Positions 44,813 through 54,818 of a stretch of DNA of 64,000 nucleotides are shown here, in pieces. The DNA comes from Halocaridina rubra (lineage: Eukaryota; Arthropoda; Malacostraca; Decapoda; Atyidae): positions 62,001 to 126,000 of the forward strand of contig JAXCGZ010007641.1 of NCBI GenBank assembly GCA_037179515.1. Reading direction: 5' to 3'. The notes beneath the pieces were generated by a model. The model saw only the letters and a list, made by a program, of their open reading frames with translations, was not told the origin of the DNA and did not search any database. The position numbers and the translations under genes are program-made. The stretch's first letter is position 1. Each line of letters begins with the position of its first letter.

Positions 44813-46424
44813 TCCATGTAATAGGTTTAGAGGTACAGGAGGTGTATAAAACCCTCACACCTGTGGGTAATACCCTTTAGCAAACAATTGATTGCTTAAA
44901 TGCCTATTTTGCGCCTAAAATTAATTTTAAATATGAGAAACTTAGGTTTAGCCAGTGCACCCATGATGCAAGTGAATTAGTTTATGTTTTTGTTACCAAG
45001 TTGAAAGAGTTAGCTACTACTTGTGAGTTCCATAACAAGGAGGATGTCATAATAGATCAGATTATAGCCAAATATAATTCACATGAGCTTAGAAAAAAAA
45101 ATGTTTCAGGAAAAAACCCTAACATTAGATAAGGTTTTAGACACAGCTAGGATTCTGGAAGCAGCAAATTCTCAAGCTCAAGCCATTGAGGGTTCACAAA
45201 GTAATTCTCAGGTTAAGAAAGTGTCCTTCCAATATGGTAAAGGGCAATGGCAACAAGGTAAAAACAAGACACCTCCAAGGAAACCAGAGGGTAAACAATC
45301 CACAAATACAAAACCATGTTTCAGGTGTGAGGTAGGTCATTATCCTAGTGATAGGACAAAGTGTCCAGCAACGGACAAGAATTGTAACAGTTGTGGACGC
45401 AAGGGTCATTTCAGTAACATATGTAGGCTCTGCAAAACAGAGAAGCATATCAATTAAACCTCAGTTAAACCTGAAACACAACAGAATGGTCAGTCAGACG
45501 AGCCATCAGAGCAATTAGATAGTAGTAAACCAGAATTTTCTTTTCAAATTAACTCTATAAGATATAAAGACAAGAGGTTCATTATCCTAGTGACAGGACA
45601 AAGTGTACAGCAACTGACAAAAAATGTAACAGTTGTGGATGCAAGGGTCATTTCAGTAACATGTGTAGTCTCTGCAAAACAGAGAAACACATCAAGTATA
45701 CCTCAGTTAAACCTGAAACACAACAGAATGGTCAGTCAGACGAGCCATCAGAGCAATTAGATAGTAGTAAACCAGAATTTGCTTTTCAAATTTACTCAAT
45801 AAGATATAAAGACAAGAGGTTCATTATCCTAGTGACAGGACAAAGTGTACAGCAACTGACAAGAAATGTAACAGTTGTGGACACAAGGGTCATTTCAGTA
45901 ATATGTGTAGTCTCTGCAAAACAGAGAAACACATCAAGTATACCTCAGTTAAACCTGAAACACAACAGAATGGTCAGTCAGACGAGCCATCAGAGCAATT
46001 AGATAGTAGTAAACCAGAATTTGCTTTTCAAATCAACTCTCTAAGTAATAAAGACGAGAGGTTAATGATTAATGTAAACATGAACAGTGTGCCAGTTGTC
46101 ATGCATGTAGATACAGCAGCAGACATCTCTGTGATGTCAGAACAGGTGGCATGCAAAATACCAAATTTGTCCATAAAAGCTTGCAATAAAGTTCTGTTGG
46201 ATTACAATGCACACACCATCAAGGTAGTAGGTTCGGCAAAGGTTAATGTTCAGTATGATCAGCAGACAGCACAGGATCTGCCCCTCACCATTGTGAAAGG
46301 CCAAGATCAGACATTAATGGGTTTAGATTGGTTGAAACATTTTCAGTTAAAATGGTCGAAAATTTTGAAGATTTTGAAAGTAGAACATAAAACTGTTACC
46401 CCTGAGAGTGATGTGTTTTCATAA
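44813..46424 (+). pseudogene. Gypsy II Gag C-terminus, knuckles, protease (right arm)
   Basis: Gag is readable from about 44890 (LRFSQCTHDASELVYVFVTKL, with a stop shared between blocks) and openly from 45083 to 45457: KTLTLDKVLDTARILEAANSQ, a Gln/Lys linker, CFRCEVGHYPSDRTKC and CNSCGRKGHFSNIC. Two further copies of the knuckle region follow from the 242-bp repeat. The last copy is in frame with protease (45903-46424: VVMHVDTAADISVMSE, MGLDWLKHF). DTAA replaces the usual DTGA here as in the left arm. The stop after ESDVFS (46422-46424) is shared as well. Confidence 0.8.
45343..46068 (+). repeat. 242-bp tandem triplication in Gypsy II gag (right arm)
   Basis: The anchor CAGTTAAACCTGAAACAC recurs at 45462, 45704 and 45946, spacing exactly 242 bp twice. 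Since 242 is not divisible by three, each unit shifts the reading frame. Confidence 0.9.
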
Positions 46425-47955
46425 TTTAAGAAGATTTTTACTGAAGGACCTAGCTCAGTAAAAAACATAAAGGCAACCTTTGTTCTGAAATCTGATGCAA
46501 TACCCAAGTGTTTTGCTCCCAGACATATTCCATTTGCTTTAAAGGCCTCAGTTGAACTGGAAATTAAAAGGTTAGAAGCAGAAGGCACATGGGAGAGAGT
46601 AATGTATTCAGACTGGGGAACCCCTTTAGTTCCAATAGCAAAATAAGATGAAGGTATCCGGTCGTGTGGAGATTATAAGGTAACACATAATATCACAGTT
46701 ATAAATAGCCCAATACCCCCTACCCAGCCCTACACACATGTTTGCAGCCATAGGAGAATGAAAATTCTTTTCAAAAATGACCTAAAACATGCCTTTTAGC
46801 AGTTAGTCATGGATAACTAGTCACAAGAATACTGTACAGTAAATACTAATTTGGGGTTATTTCGTCCCAAAAGCCCACCATATGGAGTAGCCAGCAGTCC
46901 CGCAATATGGCAGCAAGCCATGGATAAGATATTCAATGGAATGCCCGGAGTATTTTGTTTCATTAATGACATATTAGTAGCAGGAAAGGACAGAGAGCAT
47001 CAAGAAAGACTAGTACCAGTATTAAAATGCATCCAAGAAAATGGAATGAAAATAATAAAAGAGCAAATGTCATCTTAAAGTTTCAGCAATTGAATATTTA
47101 GGGTTCAAAATAAATGACCAAAGTATTCACAAGACAGATGACAAAGTCAGGGCAGTGCAGTCAGCAAAAGTACCTGAAAATGTCAATCAGCTACAGTCAT
47201 TTTTAGTACTTGTGACATTTTACGGAAAGTTCATAAAAGACTTAGCTACCCTAGCAGAACCACTATATCAACTGTTTAACAAAGATGTAGCATGGCACTG
47301 GTCAGAGGACTATCAGCAGTTATTTGAAAAGATAAAAGCAGAAATAACTTCTCCAAAGTTTTTGACACATTTCAGAATGGACTTGCCGGTAAAACTAGTG
47401 TGTGATGCCTCACAGGTAAGCTTAGGTGCAATTTTACCCATGTAATGGCCGGCGGCACAGAAAGGCCAATTGCCTCTGCATTTAGATTGTTGAATAAGGC
47501 AGAAAGAAACTATTCACAAATTGAAAAGGAGGGCCTTAGCCCTAGTGTATGCTGTAAAGTAATTCCACGTATACCTTTACGGCAGGAAGGAATTTAAGTT
47601 AGTCATTGACCACAAGCCATTATTAGCCATTTTAGGTCCAAAGGAAGGCTTACCCACTCTAGGCGCAGCACGACTACAAAGGTGGGCTATCTTTTTGGCA
47701 ACTTATAATTATACATTAGAGTACAAGTCAACTACCAAGATAGGAAATGCAGACGCACTATCTCGCTTACCCGTAGACGAACCTTCTACAGATCATGATG
47801 TCAGTATTTTCTTATTAGACAGCCACAACTTACCTATCACACCTAAAGAGTTAGCTTAAAGCACACAACAGGATCCAATATTGTCCAAGGTACTCCAGCA
47901 TTTACTTACTGGTCGAGGTCCAACAATGACTAAGGAAGAATGTAAACCATATGTG
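46425..47955 (+). pseudogene. Gypsy II RT and RNase H (right arm)
   Basis: Same decayed trail as the left arm: RHIPFALKASVELEIKRLEAE, SDWGTPLVPIAK, YGVASSPAIWQQAMDKI (46851-47078), FCFINDILVAG with Asn for the first catalytic Asp, FYGKFIKDLATLAEPLYQLF, LVCDASQVSLGAILPM (47155-47445), VIDHKPLLAILGPK and STTKIGNADALSRLPVDE. Stops and frameshifts separate the blocks. The trail ends within MTKEECKPY at about 47950, where RTE sequence begins. Confidence 0.78.
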
Positions 47956-48089
47956 GCAGTATGGTCTGAACCCAGCCACTGAGGAGGGCAAGCCAGCCTC
48001 AACTTGGTGCTGGTCCCAAGCCCAGGTAGATGGGGAGGGTTGGTGGCAGGAAGGGCATCCGGCCATAAAAATTTTGCCAAAACCAAAAT

Positions 48090-50313
48090 ATGGCCAATAC
48101 AGATAACGAGAATAGTCACCATACTAGGGCGTTCCCCTTAGGCAATGCGTTGGGGCTTCGCCTGACCCCTCTGAAAAGACAGCACGGGCTACCCAGTCAT
48201 GGGCGTGCTGGGTTAAAGAGGCAAGCTCGAGGGAGAGTGTCAGAGGTGGTGCTGCGGGTGGGCACTCTTAATGTGGGGACGATGACTGGGAAGGGGCGAG
48301 AATTGGTGGACCTGATGGAGAGGAGGAGAATTGGACTGCTGTGTGTGCAGGAGACCAGGTGGAAAGGAAATAAGGCGAGGGAACTGGGTGAGGGTTGCAA
48401 ATTGTTCTATAGTGGGGCAAATGAGGAAGGGAGGAATGGTGTAGGAATAATACTATCCAAATACCTGAAGGAAAGCTTACTTGGTGTGAATAGAAAGAGT
48501 GACAGAATTATGAGTTTAAAGCTGGGACTGGGAGAAATGGTTGTCAATGTGGTATGTGCTTATGCCCCACAAACTGATTGTACATCGGAGGAGAAGGATG
48601 TATTTTGGGAGGAGATGGACCAAGAGATTAGAACAATTCCCATAAGGGAGAGGGTAATTTTGGGAGGAGATCTAAATGGCCACTTGGGCATTGGGAGGGC
48701 TGGGATAGGTAGAGTTCATGGGGACTGGGGGGTGGGCGAGCAAAATGAGGGAGGAGAGAGAGTGATTGATTTTGCAGTGGAATTTGATCTGGCATTGGTC
48801 AGCACATTCTTTGAGAAAAGGGAAAACAGATTGATTACATACAGTAGTGGTGGGAGGGAGAGCCAGATAGATTTATTGTTGTGTAGGAGAGACCATCTGA
48901 AGGAGATTAGCAACTGTAAAGTATTACATGGGGAGAGTGTAGCAGTGCAACATAGGATAGTAGTAACTGATTGCAGGCTCAGGAAATGTAGGAAAAGTAA
49001 GAAGCCGAGGATGGACCCAAAAATAAAATGGTGGAGATTGAAAGATGCAGAGCTGATAGCTATGTTTAAGGGAAGAGTGTTTTAATCGATAAGGTTGCAT
49101 GAGGATGTACAAGAATGGTGGACAGAGAATAGTAAGGTGATCTTGAGGGCTGGTGAGGAGGTACTTGGAAAGTCATCAGGTAGGAAACCCCCAAGTGATA
49201 AAGAGTCATGGTGGTGGAATGAGGAAGTGCAAGAATGGGTGAAGATCGAGAAAGAAGCTAAGAAAAAGGCAGATTTATCAGGCCTGGAGCAGGATAAAGA
49301 AGAGTACAAGCAGGAAAAGAAGGAGGCAAGGAGAGCAGTAGCAAAAGCAAAGGCAGAGAAATTGAATGAAGTCTATGAAGAGCTGGAAACACCAGAAGGA
49401 GAGAAGAAAATATGGCGAATTGCTAAGGCCCGAGATGCTGCAACCAAGGACTTGACCCAAGTAAGACAAATAAAGGATAACCATGAAGTAGTTCTAGCAG
49501 AAGAAAGAGGATGTAATAAAAAGCAGATGGGAAACTTATTTGAAGGATTACTAAATGAAGAAAACCCAAGAACAATATTTGAAGATGGACTTCCAAATGA
49601 AGCAATTTCAACAACAGTGCCTAGAAGAGAGGTAGAGTGGGCAGTAAGGAAAATGAAAAATGGGAAGGCAGCAGGACTAGATAAGATGTCAGTGGAGGTA
49701 TGGAAGAGTCTTGGAGAGGAAGGCATAGATATCTTGTGGGACTTAATGCAAAAGCTCTTAAGTCATGAAAAGATGCCAGAGGAGTGTACAGGAAGGCTAA
49801 TCATCCCAATCTATAAAGGGAAGGTAAACATTCAGGAGTGTGGGAACTATAGCGGTATCAAGTTGTTAAGTCATACTATGAAGATATGGGAGAAGATCAT
49901 AGAGAGGAGACTCAGGGAGGTAACGACAATTAGAGTATGAACAGTTTGGTTTCATGCCTGGAAGAGGGACAGTGGATGTCATATTTGCCTTGAGACAAAT
50001 GATGGAAAAGCATCGGGTGAAAAAGAAAGGACTGCATATGGTCTTTATTGACCTGGAAAAGGCATATGATTGAGTACCACGTCAAGAGGTATAGAGGTGT
50101 ATTAGAGAAAAGGGAGTCCCCAAGAAATATTGAGAGGGCAGAGGCAAATGTTAAGAGCAGTGTAGGCTTGACGAAAAGTCTCTCGGTAAATGTTGGTCTG
50201 CATCAAGGGTCTGCTTTGAGTCCATATCTATTTGATCTGGTCTTGGATGTAGTAACACATGGTATTAGAGATCAGTCTCCATGGTGTATGCTCTTTGCAG
50301 ATGACATTGTACT
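48090..50313 (+). pseudogene. RTE endonuclease and first part of RT (right arm)
   Basis: Best preserved RTE frame: 48090-49085 is open for 331 codons from MANTDNENSHH and holds the whole endonuclease (VGTLNVGTMTGK, CVQETRWKG, NGVGIILSKY, VVCAYAPQT, GGDLNGHLG, ITYSSGGRESQIDLLL, HRIVVTDCR). TAA at 49083-49085 interrupts; the same frame continues 49095-49940 through the Lys/Glu-rich linker, MKNGKAAGLDKMSVEVWKS and IIPIYKGKVNIQECGNY. A one-base gain near 49934 shifts RT. FIDLEKAYD is followed by TGA (about 50071). A 24-bp loss removes the segment before ERAEANV (about 50130). The part ends at WCMLFADDIVL, the catalytic motif, intact here. The family is the source of the CFDP2-like domain known in databases. 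Confidence 0.87.
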
Positions 50314-50323
50314 ATGTAGCAAC

Positions 50324-50933
50324 AGTACAATGTCATCTGCAAAGAGCATACACCATGGAGACTGATCTCTAATACCATGTGTTACTACATCCAAGACCAG
50401 ATCAAATAGATATGGACTCAAAGCAGACCCTTGAAGCAGACCAACATTTACCGAGAGACTTTCCGTCAAGCCCACACTGCTCTTAACATTTGCCTCTGCC
50501 CTCTTATGCATATCTTGGATGATTCTTACATATTTCTCGGGGACTCCCTTTTCTCTAATACACCTCTACACCTCTTGACGTGGTACTCAATCATATGCCT
50601 TTTCCAGGTCAATAAAAACCTTATGCAGTCCTTCCTGTTTCTCCCGATGCTTTTCCATCATTTGTCTCAAGGCAAATATGACATCCACTGTCTCTCTTCC
50701 AGGCATGAAGCCAAACTGTTCATCTCCAATTGTCATTACCTCTCTGAGTCTCCTCTCTATGATCTTCTCCCATATCTTCATAGTATGACTTAACAACTTT
50801 ATACCTCTATAGTTTCCACACTCCTGAATGTCTCCCTTCCCTTTATAGATTGGGATGTTTAGGCTTCCTCTCCAATCCTCTGGCGTCTTTTCCTGACTAG
50901 AGATCTTTTGCATTAAGTCCCACAAGATATTTC
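50324..50933 (-). pseudogene. Inverted RTE reverse-transcriptase block (right arm)
   Basis: Reverse complement of RTE RT, facing the preceding block across a 10-nt loop (50314-50323). On the minus strand it reads LMQKISSQEKTPEDWRG, NYRGIKLLSHTMKIWEKII, QFGFMPGRETVDVIFALRQ, FIDLEKAYD and SPYLFDLVLD to FADDIVLLL. Both arms share the block and joint, so it predates the giant duplication. Confidence 0.86.
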
Positions 50934-51640
50934 TCCTTGAGGAGTGGAATAGAGTGATGGAGGATAGAGGACTGAAAATCAGCAGGAAGAAGACAGAGTA
51001 CTTGAGGTTGAGAGATGATGAAGATGGGGAGGTCAATTTGCAAGGGAAGGTGTTAAAAAGAGTTGAAAAGTTCAAGTATTTGAGATCAACAGTAGCAGAG
51101 GATGGTGACCTAGAGTCAGAAATAACCCACAGAATACAAGCGGGATGGAAGAACTGGAAGAAAGTGTCTGTGGTGCTGTGCGACAGGAGAATAGGGATTA
51201 AGTTGAGGGGTAAAGTGCAAAAGACATTTGTGAGACCTGCGATGATGTATGGAGCAGAGACATGGGCAATAAAGAAGACACAAGATAAAAAACTGGATGT
51301 GGCAGAGATGAGGATGTTGAGATGGATGTGTGGGGGTGACAAGAAGCGATAAGATCAGAAACGAGGTAATTAGAGGTACCTCAAAAGTCAGAGAAATATG
51401 AGATAAGATACAAGAGAGTAGACTAAGATGGCATGGTCATGTCGTTAGGAGGGATGAACAGTATATTGGAAGGAGAGTGATGGAAATGGATATACAGGGT
51501 AGGAGAAGGAGGTGGAGACCAAAGCGTAGGTGGATGGATTGCATCAATGACGACCTGAAGTCTAAATGTTTGTTGGGTAACTATGTATGGGACAGAAACA
51601 TATGGAGAACACAGAAACAGCGACTCCACATTAAAGTGGG
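50934..51640 (+). pseudogene. RTE RT, C-terminal part (right arm)
   Basis: Plus-strand continuation from EEWNRVMEDRGLKISRKKTEY (about 50936) through LKRVEKFKYLRSTVAEDG, ITHRIQAGWKNWKKVSVVLC, PAMMYGAETWAIKKTQDKK and RMLRWMCGG, where the frame breaks near 51340. The basic C-terminal segment is then read at 51477 onward (MEMDIQGRRRRWRPKRRWMDC). The LINE ends near TTAAAGTGGG, with no poly(A) or clear short repeat tail. Confidence 0.82.
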
Positions 51641-51984
51641 AAAAGATGTAGATGAAGTGCAGAACAGGATTGCATATTACGTGGGGCCAGAGTTGTTGTT
51701 CCTAAGCAGCTTAAGAAACAGGTACTCACTGATCTACATGAGAATCACCAGGGCATTGTAAGATCTAAAGCAAGAGCTAGAAGTTTCATGTGGTGGCCGG
51801 GAATGGAAAAGGACATTGAAATGTCTGTTCGGAAATGTATGACTTGTTCCATCAATCAAAATAATCCCAAACCAGCACGTTTGCACCCCTGGAAATATCC
51901 TAGACATGCTTGGCAATGGCTACACATTGATTTTGCTGGCCTATTTCTTGGATATTCTTAATTAATTGTTGTCGATGCTTACAG
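51641..51984 (+). pseudogene. Gypsy II integrase, zinc domain and first catalytic Asp
   Basis: After the LINE, Gypsy II pol resumes: VPKQLKKQVLTDLHENHQGI (first His pair), RSFMWWPGMEKDIE, CMTC (Cys pair), then WQWLHIDFAG with the first catalytic Asp, a stop, and LIVVDAYS. The sequence breaks off at TTACAGTAA (about 51979-51987) and goes straight into the putative LTR. The catalytic core and C-terminus are deleted here; they survive in the left arm (14306-15136). Confidence 0.8.
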
Positions 51985-52488
51985 TAACCATGCATGATAT
52001 TATGATAATACAGATATTAAGACAAGATATATTTTGCATATACCCATACATGTACTCAAAACTCTTTTAAGGGGAATGGAAGTGTTGTGTTTTAGATACC
52101 CCTTTAACTATGTTAAGTATTATATTGTACACTCAGAAAGTGTTTTTTCTCATTTAGGTTTGACAACCGCAAATAGTATGTTTCGATCCTTCACAAAAAG
52201 GTTTCGATCCTTTTATTCAATGTTTTAGTATTATCCAGTAGTATTGACTTTTCTCATGTCATTCATATATTTTGCTTAGTTTTAGAATTTATACTCTTCT
52301 ACAAATGGCGTAACAAAATAGAAGCAGTTACAGCATAGTTGTGCATAAATATCCACCCCACATCATCTCTATTGCATAAATGACGAGAATGGGATATGTA
52401 TTATAATGACTACACATCATACACAGTTATAGAGCTTCATAGATCTTTACAACCATCTACTTATCTTTAACAGGTAAGAAATATAACA
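51985..52488 (+). repeat. Putative 3' LTR of Gypsy II (right arm)
   Basis: Partner of 13800-14305. AT-rich, ends ATATAACA at 52488. Its first bases TG are replaced by the integrase deletion joint. A perfect CAGGTAAGA at 52471-52479 looks like a splice donor but has no gene context. Confidence 0.5.
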
Positions 52489-52732
52489 GACGGAGTGGAG
52501 GCAGATGAGTGGGGCCTCTGCTATAGTTGATCTGAAGTCAGCTTACCTACAAGTCCATGTTGCAGAGAAGCTGTGGAAGCACCAACTTGTCAATTATAAA
52601 GGAAGGACATACTACCTTACGAGGCTGGGCTTTGGACTAAGTTCAGCACCAAGACTCGTGACCAAAATCATCAAGACAGCATTAAGCTAGAGGAAAGGGA
52701 TGGAAGTAGCCACAAACTCGTATACAGACGAT
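52489..52732 (+). pseudogene. RT fragment of an unidentified LTR element (right arm)
   Basis: Frame 2: WRQMSGASAIVDLKSAYLQ, VHVAEKLWKHQLVNYKG, YYLTRLGFGLSSAPRLVTK, TAG at 52688-52690, then RKGMEVATNSYTDD with the catalytic YTDD at 52721-52732. The final codon GAT overlaps the first T of LTR-a. About 80 residues of RT palm remain. It is not derived from Gypsy I, II or III, whose motif B reads differently. Confidence 0.72.
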
Positions 52733-54818
52733 GTGACAAAGTGTTTTGCTCAAAGTCACCAGAGGCTGTAGTAGATGCCTTATTACTTAATTTAGCAACT
52801 ATTATCTGTCTTTTCTTTTCTTAATAAAATAATTCTCACTCCATGCATTTTGCAGATAATGTTTTTTTGCAATTTATATTTCATCTTATAGCTAATTTTA
52901 AATATATCTTATTTAATATTCTTGTACATGTAGAAAGCATGATCCCAATATAAAAATCTCCCTCCTATTTCTTTGTTTTCTGTCTTTTTTTTTTTCTCAT
53001 GAACAGTATCATTATCATAGAGAGTTTGTTAGATTCGTTTTTTACACAATTTTCTTAGGATAAAATAGCTCTTGCTGATAAATTTTTTATATTAGAAAAA
53101 CTGCTCTTGCTGATAATATTGTTATAAATTTGACCCTTCTGATGTGTCTTTAGCATGTCTGGATACATGTCAGTAGCTTCTGTTTTATTTGAATTGTTAA
53201 AATTCCGTCTCCTGCAACGCAAAGAACGTTCTAGAGATTGCTCGGCAATAATCTATTTTACCCATAATAATTCTCGTCTTTTTATTATTTGCTTCCACTT
53301 GTTACACCTAAAATACTGTCTCTCCCTTACATATCTGCCATAATTGCCTGCCAAGGACCACCAATGCAGTAGCTTTTGAATATTATATGAACGAGTTAGT
53401 TCTCTGGATATATATCCTACAGATGACGTCACCTGAAGGGACATTGAATTGTCCTTATTTGGCAGCCAAACATCCCAGAGGCAAGATCTCGCCTCAGCAG
53501 TCAAGCTTACTTCAAACCTTATTTATGTGGCAACTTCACAGGAATTCATCTGGCACAAACAAGGTGAGAGATAGTGTATGGTAAAGCTTGTTGGTTAAGC
53601 AAATTGGGAGTTCAAGAAACTGGTTAAATTCAGTACTGGTCGAATCCTATGAAAATTTTCTCAGCTTCCATTCCCATACAAAACGAACTTTTGTAGATTA
53701 CCTAACTGAAATCTCATTTGTCAAACTTAAATCCTTGACCTGGAAGTTACCGCCGATATACATTGATAAGAAATTTCTTTCATTGGATGTGCCAAGCTAA
53801 CATCTAATCCTCAGAAGATTGCTTATTACCAAGTAAAAATCTATCCCTTTTTCCTAACGAATTCTAATTTAATATCACTCCTTTCTATCATGGCAAGTAA
53901 ATTGTTTTACGACAAAATTCGTAAATAAAGTGGTTTACTATATAAATTACAAATGATTAATCATTCAACTAAAGTGTTTTATGCTATTAACTGCAAATAA
54001 TTAATAAGTAATTTTACCCTGTTGCTTTGTAAATGTTTCTTGTTAACTACAATTTAATGAATATAACTGTATTTATCTTGCTGATTCTTCATATATTGGG
54101 GATAAAGTGTTTTGAGTTATATGTTGCAAATACTTCAAAAGGTGGTATTGCCCTGCTTGCATTGCAAATATTTCTTGCTAACCAATTGAATGAATAATGT
54201 ATTTATCCCGTGGATTCTCCCTTTATCGTAATTAAAGTGTTTTACCATATAAATTACAAATAATTAATAAGTGATTTTGCCTGATTGGTATTGCAAACTT
54301 TTGTGGCTGCCCACAATTTAAGGAATACATACTGTATTTGTCTCACTTATTATTCATTTATTGTGCATAAATTGTTTTACTCTAATGCCAGCAAATAGTT
54401 AATGAGGTTGTATGCTCTTACAGTAGCATAAATATTTCTGGTTAGCTGTGACTAACCAACATATTTTTATCCAGTAGAATAATATTGGAAGCTCATTATT
54501 TGTGTGCTCGTGCCTTCGGTTTTCTCATTATTTACAGTGTATCACTTCTGTTTCTGCAATTGCAGTGTCCTCTATTCTACTCTGCCTGTGTGACAGAGGC
54601 AATTGTCGAGTTGAGGCCAAAGTCTTGGCATCCATCTGTGGTGCCGGGAATCAAAATCGTGCTCACTATCTACATGATTCAAGGCATCATTCCATAAACT
54701 TCAATATTAAATTTGTTCGAGCTTTCCAAAAATTAATTCAATTCTTTATTAATGTGTCGTTGCATTTCCAAAATTAAGCAAAGTTGAATTCCGAGTTTCA
54801 TTTAACCGAGTAGTGGTG
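52732..54818 (+). repeat. Gypsy I LTR (LTR-a, right arm)
   Basis: 2087 bp from TGTGACAAAGTG, interrupted at ...CCGAGTAGTGGT by the CR1-like LINE tail. It contains at least four degenerate ~130-bp subrepeats (about 53920-54480) that start near ATAAAGTGTTTTA and include TTGCAAAT, CACAATTTAA and CTGTATTTATCT. Small open frames are incidental. Confidence 0.85.

Larger units (their letters stand above)
44813..47955 (+). mobile_element. Ty3/Gypsy element II, gag to RNase H part (right arm)
   Basis: Plus-strand partner of 18825-21960, starting at the LTR-b insertion point in gag and ending at the RTE LINE. The remaining pol lies at 51641-51984. Confidence 0.8.
47956..51640 (+). mobile_element. RTE-clade LINE (right arm) inserted in Gypsy II
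   Basis: Plus-strand partner of 15137-18824, with the leader (GGAAGGGCATCCGGCC near 48050), endonuclease, RT and the inverted block. Flanking Gypsy II sequence is the same on the 5' side. On the 3' side this arm keeps the integrase N-terminus that the left arm has lost. Confidence 0.86.

Noticed and set aside
52440..52500. Intron boundary suggested by CTTTAACAG and CAGGTAAGA
   Set aside because: Both lie in AT-rich putative LTR sequence between unrelated element fragments; no host exon is recognisable on either side.
54210..54818. Solo LTR or separate element right of the BEL match
   Set aside because: It continues LTR-a without a break; only the left arm has lost its counterpart.
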